In this document: piece after piece, positions 34,577 to 43,912 of the stretch
How positions within the stretch are numbered: the first letter of the stretch is position 1
How the letters are laid out: each line of letters starts with the position of its first letter
Translations under genes and position numbers: made by a program
The notes under the pieces: generated by a model
What the model saw: the letters and a program-made list of their open reading frames with translations, nothing else
What the model was told of the DNA's origin: nothing
Database searches by the model: none
Source: Neobacillus niacini
GTDB taxonomy: Bacteria > Bacillota > Bacilli > Bacillales > Cytobacillaceae
DNA: 64,000 bases
Assembly: GCF_023715785.1 (NCBI RefSeq)
Contig: NZ_JAMBOX010000003.1
Location: 308,557 to 372,556 of the forward strand
Direction: 5' to 3'

Positions 34577-35170
34577 ATGTTTAAATCGAGTTCGAATGAG
34601 GGAGTGTTAGACAGTTTGAAGACTGGGGAGGATATTATTCAGGCAATTAATGATGATAACTGGATGATGGGAATCTTGACGTTGGTAAAAACTTTGAACT
34701 TGCCTGATTGGTGGGTATGCGCTGGATTTGTACGTTCAAAGATATGGGATGTGTTGCATGGGTTTGAGGCTAGGACTCCCCTTCAAGATGTGGATGTGAT
34801 CTATTTTGATCCAGTAAATACAGGTGAAGCTGATGAAAAGATCCTTGAGGGCAAGCTGAAAGCCTTGAGGCCGGATATCCCTTGGTCTGTAAAAAATCAA
34901 GCGAGGATGCATGTTATTAACAATCTGCCTCCCTACTCCTCTGCAGTGGACGGAATTTCGAAGTTTCCGGAAACGGTCACGGCTTTGGGAGTCAAGCTTG
35001 ATGAAAATGATCGTATCATTTTGGCAGCACCTTGGGGTATTGGGGATGTGATAGATTTGTTGGTTAAACCCACACCGCTATTTTCCAATGCTGAGTTAAA
35101 GAGGGTCTATGATGTACGTATTAATAAAAAGAATTGGAAAGCGACTTGGAAGTTATTAAAAATTACGTAA
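34577..35170 (+). CDS. Nucleotidyltransferase-like protein (DUF925/COG3575)
   Basis: 197 aa. WWVCAGFVRSKIWDVLHGF and PLQDVDVIYFDP hold the DxD pair of a minimal nucleotidyltransferase fold, and WSVKNQARMH follows as in this family. Biological substrate unknown. It stands alone ahead of the first putative small-RNA unit. Confidence 0.88.
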   Translation: MFKSSSNEGVLDSLKTGEDIIQAINDDNWMMGILTLVKTLNLPDWWVCAGFVRSKIWDVLHGFEARTPLQDVDVIYFDPVNTGEADEKILEGKLKALRPDIPWSVKNQARMHVINNLPPYSSAVDGISKFPETVTALGVKLDENDRIILAAPWGIGDVIDLLVKPTPLFSNAELKRVYDVRINKKNWKATWKLLKIT

Positions 35171-35216
35171 CTGAGACTGCATGCACGTAGAAGTTGTGCT
35201 ACGGTACTAAAAGTGG

Positions 35217-35366
35217 AAATCTTCACAACTTCCACACAAGTTCCTTATAAATTCTTCACAAGTTTTTTATAGTATAAAAGTAACTTATTAAGAAATAGGT
35301 TCGCCTGAACTCATTTCTTAAAACTTCCCATAATTTTGATTGGTGCTGACACCAATCTATTTTTTT
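35217..35366 (+). ncRNA. Putative small-RNA unit, copy A
   Basis: A 150-bp non-coding unit nearly duplicated at 36552-36703. It contains three TYYWCACAAS boxes (starts 35220, 35231, 35253), a -10 region TATAAA at 35273, then a predicted transcript of about 82 nt. The transcript has an AAGAAAT-A-GGTTC hairpin closed by GAACTCATTTCTT, a single-stranded AACTTCCCATAATTTT stretch, and the terminator GATTGGTG/CACCAATC with a T7 tail (35338-35366). No coding frame. Function unknown. Confidence 0.6.
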
Positions 35367-35375
35367 GTTCTGAAC

Positions 35376-35407
35376 AGCCCCTGCCATTTTGACAAGGGGC
35401 TTTTTTT
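35376..35407 (+). terminator. Second terminator after small-RNA unit A
   Basis: AGCCCCT and AGGGGCT arms with T7 on the plus strand, overlapping the bioB stop from the other side. Confidence 0.65.
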
Positions 35408-36419
35408 AGTATGTCTTTGCTAATGTCTGGCTCTCGGTTTCAAATGGGTTTTCTTCAATTTCAAAGCCAAGGTCATTGATCAATTGGTAATCCTCCTTAG
35501 CCCCTTGACCAGCGGTAGTTAAATAATCGCCGACGAAAATGGAGTTGGCGATAAATAGCCCAAGGTTCTGGAGGGAACGCAAATTAAACTCACGCCCGCC
35601 GGAAATACGAATTTCTTTTGTTGGATTAATAAATCTAAACAAGGCTAGGATTTTAAGACAGCGGATTGGTGTTAGTTCATTTAAATTCTCAAGTTTCGTT
35701 CCTTTGATCGGATGGAGGAAATTGACTGGGATGGAGTCGGCATCCAGTTCCTTCAGTGCAAATGCCATGTCGATAATGTCATCGTCAGTCTCACCCATTC
35801 CACAAATAACCCCAGAACAAGGAGAGATTCCTGCTTTTTTTACGTTCTCAATGGTTTGCACTCTGTCATCATAATCATGAGTCGTAGTAATGTTAGCATG
35901 ATGGTTCGCGCTAGTATTGATGTTATGATTAAAGCGATCTACCCCGGCCGCCTTCAGTTTTACTGCCTGCTCTTCATTGACTAATCCCATACAGGCACAA
36001 ATTTTAATTTCCTCAACCTCGTTTTTAATTTCCTGAACCGCAGAAATGACTGTGTCAACCTCATTATTCGTCGGTTTCCGCCCGCTCATGACGATACAAT
36101 ATGTACCTATTTTGTTTCTTTTTGCTTCCTTTGCCCCCTCAACAATTGTCTGCTTGCTGATCAGAGTGTAGCGGTCGATTTCGGTTTTCGCTTTACTGGA
36201 TTGGGCACAGTAACCGCAATCCTCCGGACAAAGCCCGCTTTTTGCATTAATAATCATATTCAGTTTTACCTTTTTGCCGTAATGCCTTTTACGAATTTCA
36301 AAAGCTGCATTGACCAGGGATAGCAGCTCATCATCCTTTGACAGCAAAATTTTCTCAGCTTCCTCCCTTGTCAACTGGTAGCCATCGAGTACGTTTTTAG
36401 CCAGGTTTAACCAATCCAT
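35406..36419 (-). CDS. bioB: Biotin synthase
   Basis: 337 aa radical-SAM enzyme that inserts sulphur into dethiobiotin. [10 protein letters not shown] (about residues 64-73) binds the 4Fe-4S cluster, and [21 protein letters not shown] and [11 protein letters not shown] are biotin synthase blocks with the 2Fe-2S ligands. AAAGAGGTG precedes the ATG. Other bio genes are absent here. A BirA operator overlaps the start of transcription, so it should be repressed by biotin. Confidence 0.96.
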   Translation of the reverse strand: MDWLNLAKNVLDGYQLTREEAEKILLSKDDELLSLVNAAFEIRKRHYGKKVKLNMIINAKSGLCPEDCGYCAQSSKAKTEIDRYTLISKQTIVEGAKEAKRNKIGTYCIVMSGRKPTNNEVDTVISAVQEIKNEVEEIKICACMGLVNEEQAVKLKAAGVDRFNHNINTSANHHANITTTHDYDDRVQTIENVKKAGISPCSGVICGMGETDDDIIDMAFALKELDADSIPVNFLHPIKGTKLENLNELTPIRCLKILALFRFINPTKEIRISGGREFNLRSLQNLGLFIANSIFVGDYLTTAGQGAKEDYQLINDLGFEIEENPFETESQTLAKTY

Positions 36420-36439
36420 ATCATCACCTCTTTTAATAT

Positions 36440-36501
36440 GTTAACCATTAATTAAATTAGGTTAACAATTAAATTATAAATCACGCGGACTTATATTTAA
36501 A
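36440..36501 (-). promoter_or_regulatory. bioB promoter with BirA operator
   Basis: GTTAACC-N13-GGTTAAC (36440-36466) is a perfect palindrome of the BirA type. On the minus strand TTTAAA (36501-36496), 17 bp and TATAAT (36478-36473) place the start of transcription inside it. Confidence 0.85.
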
Positions 36502-36551
36502 CAATCTATTATAGACTTTGGCTAAATCAGGAAATTCGGCCTAGTTAACCC

Positions 36552-36703
36552 AAATCTTCACAACTTCCACACAACTTCCCCCTAACTTCTACACAACTAT
36601 TCTATATTATAAAGGTAACTTAATTAGGAAATAGGTTCACTTGAACTCATTTCTTAAAACTTCCCATAATTTTGATTGGTGCCGACACCAATCTATTTTT
36701 TTT
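36552..36703 (+). ncRNA. Putative small-RNA unit, copy B
   Basis: Second copy of the 150-bp unit, on the other side of bioB in the same orientation. Boxes start at 36555, 36566 and 36588, the same 11 and 22-bp steps as copy A. -10 TATAAA is at 36608. The last ~85 bases are almost identical to copy A, with substitutions in the hairpin loop (ACTT versus GCCT) and the terminator loop (CCGA versus CTGA). The terminator GATTGGTG/CACCAATC with T8 ends at 36703. Confidence 0.6.
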
Positions 36704-36737
36704 GCCTTTTTTATCTAAACTATAGACCATTGTACGA

Positions 36738-36767
36738 TTGACACTATTTCCCAGCAGTTGATATGAT
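36738..36767 (+). promoter_or_regulatory. Promoter of the kyn operon
   Basis: TTGACA (36738-36743), 18 bp, TATGAT (36762-36767), about 30 bases before the kynU ATG. Confidence 0.65.
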
Positions 36768-36802
36768 TCTATTAAAAAGTACTTCGAAAGCGGGGAATTA
36801 GA

Positions 36803-38089
36803 ATGAGCTCATACACTTTTCAACCAACTCTTGATTTTGCCAGAAAGCTAGACAGCGAGGATCCACTAGCTTCATTTCGCCAGGAATTTTACATAACGCC
36901 CAATTGTATTTACATGGATGGGAATTCATTAGGATTGCTTTCAAAACGTGCAGAACGCGCACTGCTGAATTCCTTGGAAGATTGGAAGAACCACGGAATT
37001 GACGGCTGGACAAAGGGGAAACAGCCATGGTTTTACTTGGCGGAACAATTGGCCGAAAGGCTGGCTCCGCTCGTAGGGGCAGTTGCAGACGAAATAATTG
37101 TAAGCGGTTCCACTACTACCAATCTACATCAGCATATTGCAACGTTTTACAAACCCACTGGGGCAAGGACTAAGATTTTAGCAGATGAATTGAACTTTCC
37201 CAGTGATCTATATGCCCTGAAAAGCCAGCTGCAATCCCGCGGTCTTGACCCAAAGGAACATTTGATTCTTGTTAAAAGCCGGGATGGCAGAATCCTCGAA
37301 GAAGACGATATCATCGAGGCAATGACCGAAGAGGTTGCGACCGTGATCCTGCCGACTGTCCTCTATAGGAGCGGTCAAATCCTAGATATGGAACGGTTGA
37401 CGGCCGAAGCCCATAAACGAAACATTTTAATCGGCTTTGACGCCTGCCATTCGATTGGCGCCATTCCTCATTCCTTCAGCGAATGGGACGTTGACTTTGC
37501 CTATTGGTGCAACTACAAATACTTGAACGGCGGACCAGGCGCAGTCGGCGGTTTGTATGTGAACCGCAGACATTTCGGCACTTCGCCGGGCTTAGCCGGC
37601 TGGTTCGGCTCCGATAAAGAAAAGCAATTTGACCTTGAGATTGAGTTTACACCAGCAAGCACAGCTTCAGCTTACCAAATCGGCACGCCGCATGTGTTAA
37701 GTATGGCTCCATTAGTCGGCTCCTTGGAGATTTTCGCTGAAGCTGGCATCGACCGTATACGAGAAAAATCACTTCACCTTAACCAGTATATGATGGATTT
37801 GATTGAAGTCGAGCTTGCCGATATGGAATTTGTCATCGGCAATCCAAGGGAAAATTTGCGCCGCGGCGGGCATGTCAGTTTTGAACACAAAGAAGCGGCC
37901 CGAATTTGCAAGTCGTTGAAGGAAAACAGAATCATTCCGGACTTCCGTTCACCAAACATCATTCGCCTTGCTCCGGTTGCCCTTTATAACACCTATGAGG
38001 ACGTATGGCAGGTTGTGCAGACTCTCAAAACCATCATGACAGAAAAGCAATACGAAAAATTCGTGAATGAGCGGGAAGTCGTTGCATAA
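36803..38089 (+). CDS. kynU: Kynureninase
   Basis: 428 aa PLP enzyme that splits kynurenine to anthranilate and alanine. [17 protein letters not shown] is the N-terminal block, [15 protein letters not shown] holds the PLP Asp, and [18 protein letters not shown] carries the PLP Lys. First gene of a four-gene tryptophan degradation operon. The ATG follows GCGGGGAATTAGA. Confidence 0.96.
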   Translation: MSSYTFQPTLDFARKLDSEDPLASFRQEFYITPNCIYMDGNSLGLLSKRAERALLNSLEDWKNHGIDGWTKGKQPWFYLAEQLAERLAPLVGAVADEIIVSGSTTTNLHQHIATFYKPTGARTKILADELNFPSDLYALKSQLQSRGLDPKEHLILVKSRDGRILEEDDIIEAMTEEVATVILPTVLYRSGQILDMERLTAEAHKRNILIGFDACHSIGAIPHSFSEWDVDFAYWCNYKYLNGGPGAVGGLYVNRRHFGTSPGLAGWFGSDKEKQFDLEIEFTPASTASAYQIGTPHVLSMAPLVGSLEIFAEAGIDRIREKSLHLNQYMMDLIEVELADMEFVIGNPRENLRRGGHVSFEHKEAARICKSLKENRIIPDFRSPNIIRLAPVALYNTYEDVWQVVQTLKTIMTEKQYEKFVNEREVVA

Positions 38090-38147
38090 CAAAACTAAAT
38101 GGCGATATTTTACTTAAAAAACCTTAGGTGTAGTGGGAGGAAAGTTT

Positions 38148-39566
38148 ATGGTGAATAAGCAAACTCAAGGTCAAAATGGCCCTGGGGCTGGACTAAAGCG
38201 GGATTTAAGTACGGCGCAGCTAACCATGATTGCGATGGGCTGTGCCATCGGGACAGGTCTGTTCCTCGGAAGCGGCCTTGCCATTAGTTTGGCGGGTCCC
38301 GCGGTTTTAATCAGTTACGCTGTCGGGGCATTTATTGTCTTACTGTTGATGGGCTGTTTAGCCGAAATGACGGTTGCTCACCCGTTAACAGGGTCGTTTG
38401 GCTTCATTGCTGAAAAGTACATTTCGCCGATGGCAGGTTTTCTCGTCCGCTATTCCTATTGGATTGCCAATGTCCTCGCCGTCGGTGTAGAGGTAAGTGC
38501 GATCGCAATATATATGAATTACTGGTTTCCAGACGTACCGGGAATTGTGTGGATTTTGCTGTTTGGTGCCGTGCTTATTTATGTCAATGCTACTAGTGTC
38601 AACACCTTTGCGACCTTTGAATATTGGTTTTCAATGATCAAAATTAGTGCGATCGTTATCTTTATCCTTCTTGGCGCTTACGTTTTATTTGGCTCCTCTG
38701 CCGGTAGTGAGATGGGACCTGAAACATTGGTCAATGATGGAGGGTTTATCCCATTTGGCTGGTGGGGAGTCTGGGTCGCCATCTTTATTTCCTTGTTCAG
38801 CTTTTTAGGAACAGAATTAATTGCGGTTACCGCTGGGGAAGCGAAGGATCCCGACGTTGCCGTTCCTAAAGCATTAAGAGCGACTGTCTTCCGTTTATCC
38901 ACCTTCTATGTTGTCACTCTTGCTATCATGTTGATGATCGTCCCATGGAAGTCAGCGGGAGTGGATAAAAGCCCGTTTGTTAAAGTAATGGAAATTTTAA
39001 ATATCCCTGGCGCTTCCGGGATTATGAACTTTATCGTATTAACGGCAGCCCTGTCAGCGATGAACAGTCAGTTATATTCATCAACAAGAATGATGTATTC
39101 CTTATCACAGGCAAAATTTGCACCTGCTATTTTCGGAAAGGTCAGTAGAAGAGGCGTGCCATTTTCTGCCCTCGCAGTTTCAGCTGTAGGCATTATTTTG
39201 GCAGCTGCCGTCAGTGCGTTATTCCCAGGTACCTCCTATGCGTTCATGATGGGAATTTCGATGTTCGGTGCCATTTTTACATGGCTGATGGTTTTCATTT
39301 CCCATTTATATTTTAGAAAAGCATGGGAAAAATCAGGTGGACGCAAGCTACCCGTGAAAATGATGGGTTTCCCGTATTTAACGATTCTTGGAGCCGTCCT
39401 GCTAGTTGCTTTAATGCTGTCCACATGGGTGACTGATTTTAAAATTCTGCTGCAGTTTGGGGTTCCTTGGTTAATCTTCCTGTCAATCGCTTACTTTTTT
39501 ATCAATAAGAGAAAAGCGGCAAACCCGGCACAAGCAGTCGGACATGTAACAAAAAGCATAAAATGA
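38148..39566 (+). CDS. Amino acid permease (APC superfamily), probable tryptophan transporter
   Basis: About 472 aa with 12 membrane helices. [20 protein letters not shown] is the first-helix motif of the amino acid transporter family, and [19 protein letters not shown] the conserved helix 6 block. Its place between kynU and kynA, with a 4-base overlap window to the next gene, points to tryptophan or kynurenine as substrate, by context only. The ATG at 38148 follows GGGAGGAAAG. Confidence 0.92.
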   Translation: MVNKQTQGQNGPGAGLKRDLSTAQLTMIAMGCAIGTGLFLGSGLAISLAGPAVLISYAVGAFIVLLLMGCLAEMTVAHPLTGSFGFIAEKYISPMAGFLVRYSYWIANVLAVGVEVSAIAIYMNYWFPDVPGIVWILLFGAVLIYVNATSVNTFATFEYWFSMIKISAIVIFILLGAYVLFGSSAGSEMGPETLVNDGGFIPFGWWGVWVAIFISLFSFLGTELIAVTAGEAKDPDVAVPKALRATVFRLSTFYVVTLAIMLMIVPWKSAGVDKSPFVKVMEILNIPGASGIMNFIVLTAALSAMNSQLYSSTRMMYSLSQAKFAPAIFGKVSRRGVPFSALAVSAVGIILAAAVSALFPGTSYAFMMGISMFGAIFTWLMVFISHLYFRKAWEKSGGRKLPVKMMGFPYLTILGAVLLVALMLSTWVTDFKILLQFGVPWLIFLSIAYFFINKRKAANPAQAVGHVTKSIK

Positions 39567-39583
39567 GCAGGAGGCCAAGTGAA

Positions 39584-40447
39584 ATGGAAAAGAAGGACAC
39601 AGAAAGCCGTGAACACAACAAGACATTAGGCCCCGAACATGAAATTCAAACAGATTTTAAAAAAGAAATGTCATATGGTGACTACCTTCATCTTGAACAG
39701 ATATTGTCGAGCCAACATCGGCTTTCGGATCACCACGATGAGATGCTATTTATCATTATTCATCAGACAAGCGAGCTATGGATGAAGCTGATTCTGCATG
39801 AGTTGGAGGCGGCCATTGCGTGCATTCTCCGTAATGATTTAGAACCGTCGTTTAAAATGCTGTCGCGTATCTCACGGATTCAGCAGCAGTTAATCCAGTC
39901 ATGGAATGTGCTGACGACGATGACACCGGCGGATTATATGCAGTTTCGTGATAAGCTTGGTCATTCCTCCGGCTTCCAATCCTATCAGAACCGGCTAATC
40001 GAATTTTCTTTAGGGCAAAAAAATGCGCAGACGCTTGCCGTTTACAGGCATCAGTTCAACTTGTATGAGCGGATGAACGCAGCTTTGCATGAACCGAGTA
40101 TTTATGATGCCGCCATCACAGCCCTTGCCGCTCACGGATTGCCGGTTGATGAGACAGTACTGAAACGTGATTGGTCGCAGGTCTATGAACCGAACCCAAG
40201 TGTCGAGGAGGCATGGCTGACCGTTTACCGGAATACCGAAAAATATTGGGATTTATACGAGCTCGCTGAAAAGCTTGTAGATGTCGGCAATCAGCAGCAG
40301 CTTTGGCGATTTAACCATATGACCACGGTGGAAAGGATTATTGGCCATAAGAAGGGCACGGGCGGATCTTCCGGAGTGACCTATTTGAAACGGGTGGTCG
40401 ATCAGCAATTTTTCCCGGAGCTGTTGAGCCTGAGAACAAAGCTGTAA
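39584..40447 (+). CDS. kynA: Tryptophan 2,3-dioxygenase
   Basis: 287 aa from the ATG at 39584, nine bases after [45 protein letters not shown] (distal His and substrate site) and [15 protein letters not shown] match TDO; the C-terminal [19 protein letters not shown] holds the proximal haem His. Opens the indole ring to N-formylkynurenine, the first pathway step. Confidence 0.96.
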   Translation: MEKKDTESREHNKTLGPEHEIQTDFKKEMSYGDYLHLEQILSSQHRLSDHHDEMLFIIIHQTSELWMKLILHELEAAIACILRNDLEPSFKMLSRISRIQQQLIQSWNVLTTMTPADYMQFRDKLGHSSGFQSYQNRLIEFSLGQKNAQTLAVYRHQFNLYERMNAALHEPSIYDAAITALAAHGLPVDETVLKRDWSQVYEPNPSVEEAWLTVYRNTEKYWDLYELAEKLVDVGNQQQLWRFNHMTTVERIIGHKKGTGGSSGVTYLKRVVDQQFFPELLSLRTKL

Positions 40448-40482
40448 TACACTTAGGATATCTTGGTTTGGAGGCTGGTTTT

Positions 40483-41109
40483 ATGAAAAAATGGATCGAT
40501 ATTTCACAGCGGCTGGACAATCAGGTTCCTGTCTGGCCGGGCGATACCCCTTTCAGCTACAAAGTGTGCTGGAGCAAGGAGGAAAGCGGGTCCGTGAATG
40601 TCGGAGAAGTAACGATGAGTGTCCATACCGGCACTCATATTGATGCGCCGTTTCATTTCGATAATGATGGAAAAAGAGTCATTGATTTGGATATTGAGTT
40701 GTATATCGGGCCGGCGCGGGTGATTTATGTTCCGAATGTGTCGAGTATCGGTGTGAAGGAATTGGCCGGTGTTGATTTGGATGAAGTTACGCGACTGTTG
40801 ATTAAGACGGATGCTTGGAAAGATCGTGGAGGGTTTCCTGATTCAATTCCCCCGATTGAACCGGAGTTAGCGGAGTTTCTTGCGGGTTATGGCGTACGGT
40901 TGCTTGGACTCGATCTTCCGTCTGTGGACGCCTTGGAGAGTAAGGAGCTGTTGGCGCACCATGAACTTAGCCGGTTTGGGATTCATATTCTAGAGGGATT
41001 GGTGTTAGACGGTATTGAGCCAGGAGATTATGAATTGGCTGCCCTGCCGCTTCCGTTGGCGGATGCTGATGGGAGTCCGGTACGTGCGGTGATTCGAAAA
41101 TTGGACTAA
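40483..41109 (+). CDS. kynB: Kynurenine formamidase (arylformamidase)
   Basis: 208 aa from the ATG at 40483 after GGAGG. WIDISQRLDNQVPVWPGDTP and HTGTHIDAPFHF (HxGTHxDAPxH metal motif) mark the cyclase-like arylformamidase family. It converts N-formylkynurenine to kynurenine. Last gene of the operon, which together turns tryptophan into anthranilate and alanine. Confidence 0.95.
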   Translation: MKKWIDISQRLDNQVPVWPGDTPFSYKVCWSKEESGSVNVGEVTMSVHTGTHIDAPFHFDNDGKRVIDLDIELYIGPARVIYVPNVSSIGVKELAGVDLDEVTRLLIKTDAWKDRGGFPDSIPPIEPELAEFLAGYGVRLLGLDLPSVDALESKELLAHHELSRFGIHILEGLVLDGIEPGDYELAALPLPLADADGSPVRAVIRKLD

Positions 41110-41177
41110 ACCTTAACTTTTGTTAAAGGCCTATTGATATAGAGGCCAGTTTAAAAGGGGAACTTCTTATTATTACA

Positions 41178-41307
41178 GGTAGCCAATCAGCTTTATTGGC
41201 TACCCTTTTACATCTTTCTCATTGTGTTCGGTCGCCAATCGCCTCTATTGGCTACCCATTTTTCCTTTTCTTCATGCACTCGGTCGCAATCACCTTCATT
41301 GGCTACC
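41178..41307. repeat. Three-copy hairpin array, 52-bp period
   Basis: GGTAGCCAAT/ATTGGCTACC (41178-41204), GGTCGCCAAT/ATTGGCTACC (41230-41256) and GGTCGCAAT/ATTGGCTACC (41282-41307) repeat at exactly 52 bp. The right arms are identical and the left arms drift. It lies between kynB and the convergent MurG-like gene. Confidence 0.75.
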
Positions 41308-41349
41308 CATTTTACTAATTCTCTCAGCCCCGAAAATAGACCAAATTTT

Positions 41350-42417
41350 TCAGCTGTTATAACGATTTATTTCTTCCACCAGCGTTTGCAGGGCCTTTCC
41401 TTGCGGTGAGGATGCCATCGCCGCACAAATTTCATCGCTTTTTCCCTCAAGGGTTTCCAGATGATTTAGGAGCGTAACACTCGTAAGATGATCTTCTTCC
41501 AGTGTAAGAGAAAACCCCTTTTCCGCGAATGCTTTGGCATTTAAAATTTGGTCACCCCTACTCTGCTGCAGGCCTAACGGAATAATCAGCATTGGAATCT
41601 TTAATGCTAAAAATTCAAAAATCGCGTTCGACCCGCCTCTAGTGATCACAAGGTCTGTGGCCGCCAAAATGTCGGGCAGTTCGTCATGGACATATTCAAA
41701 TTGTTTGTAGCCGGAGACACCTTCTAAGCTTTGGTCTAGATTGTTTTTTCCGCACAAATGGACGACTTGGTACTTTGCCGTAAGCTGCCCCAAGGCATCT
41801 CTGACGGCTTCATTAATTTTTCTGGCGCCCAAGCTGCCGCCCATAATCGTTAAAATCGGCAGCCCTCCATGGAAGCCGAGAAATCTTCTACCTTTCTCCG
41901 CAGACCCAGCCAGCACTTCCTTCCGAATCGGCGAACCAATCGCCACTGCCTTATCATTTTGAAAAAATTTCACTGTCTCATCAAAGGAAGTGAAGATCTT
42001 TGTCGCAAACCGCTGTGAAATTTTATTGGCCAGTCCTGGTGTCATATCGCTCTCATGAATGAAAATCGGGATCTTTAAAGACCGCGCTGCAACAATCACA
42101 GGAACAGAGACAAACCCGCCTTTGGAGAACACCAAATCGGGCTTTAGTTTTTTTAAAATCCTTCGTGCGTCCAGGCATCCTTTCAGGACTCTGAACACAT
42201 CAACGACATTTTCAAAGTCGATATATCTCCTCAGTTTTCCGCTGCTAATGCTATGATAGGGGATCTGAATTTTTTCAATTAATTCCTTTTCAATTCCTTT
42301 TTTCGACCCAATGTATTGGATATTCCAATCATTTCGGATTTCACTGATAATCGCCAAATTGGGGGTTACGTGACCGGCCGAGCCCCCTCCGGTGAACACA
42401 ATCGTTTTCTTCGACAT
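41350..42417 (-). CDS. MurG-like GlcNAc transferase (paralogue)
   Basis: 355 aa from the ATG at 42417 after AGGAGG. FTGGGSAGHVTPNLAI is the glycine-rich N-terminal loop, HESDMTPGLANK and GGSLGARKINEAV follow, and VITRGGSNAIFEFLALKIPML is the UDP-GlcNAc-binding region. In cell-wall synthesis MurG makes lipid II. This gene lies outside any mur/fts cluster, so it is probably a second, MurG2-type enzyme. Confidence 0.9.
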   Translation of the reverse strand: MSKKTIVFTGGGSAGHVTPNLAIISEIRNDWNIQYIGSKKGIEKELIEKIQIPYHSISSGKLRRYIDFENVVDVFRVLKGCLDARRILKKLKPDLVFSKGGFVSVPVIVAARSLKIPIFIHESDMTPGLANKISQRFATKIFTSFDETVKFFQNDKAVAIGSPIRKEVLAGSAEKGRRFLGFHGGLPILTIMGGSLGARKINEAVRDALGQLTAKYQVVHLCGKNNLDQSLEGVSGYKQFEYVHDELPDILAATDLVITRGGSNAIFEFLALKIPMLIIPLGLQQSRGDQILNAKAFAEKGFSLTLEEDHLTSVTLLNHLETLEGKSDEICAAMASSPQGKALQTLVEEINRYNS

Positions 42418-42581
42418 ACTGCCTCCTAAAAAGCCCAACATAATAAGATAATTATATGTATTTCGGGCTGGCAATACCATTTTTTCTTTTTAATTATTTT
42501 GCGATAATTCCATGCTTGTCCCTTACAAAATAATCTCATACCGAATACATTGTATTAACCTCACTAAAGGAGGTGATGGGT

Positions 42582-42686
42582 ATGTCAGGCTATGGTGGTG
42601 GATACGGCTCAAACAGCTTTGTGTTGATTCTCGTTCTGTTCATCCTACTAGTAATTGTAGGAACTCATTTTATGGGCGGCTACTAA
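42582..42686 (+). CDS. YjcZ family sporulation peptide
   Basis: 34 aa starting MSGYGGGYGSNSF, followed by one membrane segment (about residues 13-28) and ending HFMGGY. The Gly/Tyr-rich head plus single helix is the hallmark of YjcZ/YmaG-like small sporulation peptides. AAAGGAGGTGATG is a perfect ribosome site. A terminator follows. Confidence 0.9.
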   Translation: MSGYGGGYGSNSFVLILVLFILLVIVGTHFMGGY

Positions 42687-42718
42687 TTTTGGACAACCCT
42701 CCTTATCCGTTCGGTTTT

Positions 42719-42745
42719 GAAGCGTGGTCACACGCTTCTTTTTTT
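42719..42745 (+). terminator. Terminator of the yjcZ-type gene
   Basis: GAAGCGTG and CACGCTTC with a GTCA loop and a T-run. Confidence 0.85.
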
Positions 42746-42751
42746 CACGAG

Positions 42752-42784
42752 AAAAGACCAAATCCCCTATCAGATTTGGTCTTC
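42752..42784 (-). terminator. Terminator of the VWA-like gene
   Basis: AAAAGACCAAAT and ATTTGGTCTTCTT form a 10-bp stem between convergent genes, with TTTTCTC on the minus-strand side. Confidence 0.75.
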
Positions 42785-42790
42785 TTCTAT

Positions 42791-43201
42791 CTAAGCTACT
42801 TTAATCGCCTTGCCGAACGGTACCCTTGGCAAAAATTCACCTGGGACTAGCCAAAACATTTCATAATCGACTTCGATCTCCTCGGAAAAAAATCCAGTGA
42901 CATCGGTAATATAAAACAGCGTATCAACCTTTTCTTCTGCTGCCCACTCAAGTACTAATGTATAAGAAGATTTCCCATGATTATGGTACTGGATCGAATC
43001 ACTTTTTATCGGTGAAATGCTTCTAATTTTAAAATCTGCTTGAACCAAAATCGTATCAGGTTTAACCGTTTCAAACAGTTTCACTATGTTATTAATGAGA
43101 ATGGTTGGCGCTTCGCTGCTGGAAGTATCGACTGCCAAAGCAACCTTTTTATCTTGGCGTTCCTGAATCATTGATAGGATCCTTTTATGCCATTTCAACA
43201 C
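42791..43201 (-). CDS. VWA-like domain protein (C-terminal half of DUF2201 proteins)
   Basis: 136 aa. VALAVDTSSSE resembles a degenerate MIDAS strand and the end VPFGKAIKV is typical of the VWA-like C-terminal domain of DUF2201 metallopeptidase-like proteins, which normally have about 280 more N-terminal residues. The TTG start with AAAGGGGG upstream suggests that it is translated as a short form, but it may be a truncated gene. No MoxR-type ATPase, the usual partner, is adjacent. Confidence 0.65.
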   Translation of the reverse strand: MLKWHKRILSMIQERQDKKVALAVDTSSSEAPTILINNIVKLFETVKPDTILVQADFKIRSISPIKSDSIQYHNHGKSSYTLVLEWAAEEKVDTLFYITDVTGFFSEEIEVDYEMFWLVPGEFLPRVPFGKAIKVA

Positions 43202-43436
43202 CGTTCCCCCTTTGCTTTAATGAGCAAGCGCTATTATTTTCGGTAAGAAACAGCCCGTTTATGATTGGATATTTACGGCAGGAGGATTTTTTTAAAAAAT
43301 AAAAATTTGTTTGCCGGAAATAATATATAAGATATTCCCCCTCCACCCCTTTTTTAAAATTTGTTCTGTCATTACAATAGATTTACCAACTAATTACAGG
43401 GGTGAACTTGATGGGTTTAAAATTGTATTCGGTACT

Positions 43437-43871
43437 ATGGGAAGAGTTATGCTGCATCCAATTACAGTGATTGAAACGATCAGCACTGCCTTCATGGTGA
43501 TGTTCCTATTTGGTGTTGCTTTTATTGTTCCGAAGAGGTCTCGAAAAATTGGCTTGTTGCTGGCAGCTACAGTGACATTCAGTATGGGGTTATTTTTTGC
43601 TGTACGGCCGTTGTGGATTGATTATCGTGTCGGCATAAAAACAGAACAGCTTAATCAATACTTGGCGGAAAAATACCCAAATGAAACGTGGGAGATTCGG
43701 CGTAAGGAAGGCCGGCAGTTTAATCCATATCATCTTGATGTCAAATTTGAAAATGAGCCAGAATGGATTTATACCTATTTTGTGAAGGATTTAAGGATCT
43801 CACAGCTTGGTCTAAGCGTCCCGAACGAACAGATGCCGAATGAAGGGAAACACTATGAATCAAGGAAATAG
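43437..43871 (+). CDS. Hypothetical membrane protein
   Basis: About 144 aa with two membrane helices (about residues 14-31 and 42-60) and a soluble C-terminal domain rich in Trp/Tyr (YPNETWEIRR, EWIYTYFV). Family not recognised. The start is unsure: the ATG at 43437 lacks a clear ribosome site, while a good GGGGTG site upstream leads to an ATG at 43411 in another frame that stops after 19 codons. A frameshift near the start is possible. Confidence 0.6.
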   Translation: MGRVMLHPITVIETISTAFMVMFLFGVAFIVPKRSRKIGLLLAATVTFSMGLFFAVRPLWIDYRVGIKTEQLNQYLAEKYPNETWEIRRKEGRQFNPYHLDVKFENEPEWIYTYFVKDLRISQLGLSVPNEQMPNEGKHYESRK

Positions 43872-43879
43872 TATAAATT

Positions 43880-43909
43880 GGGGACGTCCTTGCCCGGACG
43901 TCCCCTTTT
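43880..43909. terminator. Terminator
   Basis: GGGGACGTCC and GGACGTCCCC form a 10-bp stem followed by TTTT. Confidence 0.85.
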
Positions 43910-43912
43910 GGT

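Noticed and set aside
35217..35366. Coding function for the duplicated unit beside bioB
   Set aside because: No frame over 20 codons with a ribosome site is shared by both copies, and differences do not follow codon positions.
41178..41307. Possible CRISPR array because of regular spacing
   Set aside because: Only three units; the repeated part is a hairpin and the between-unit segments are not typical spacers. No cas genes are present.
42791..43201. Calling the VWA-like gene a pseudogene
   Set aside because: A start codon with a reasonable ribosome site and its own terminator are present, so a short functional form is possible.
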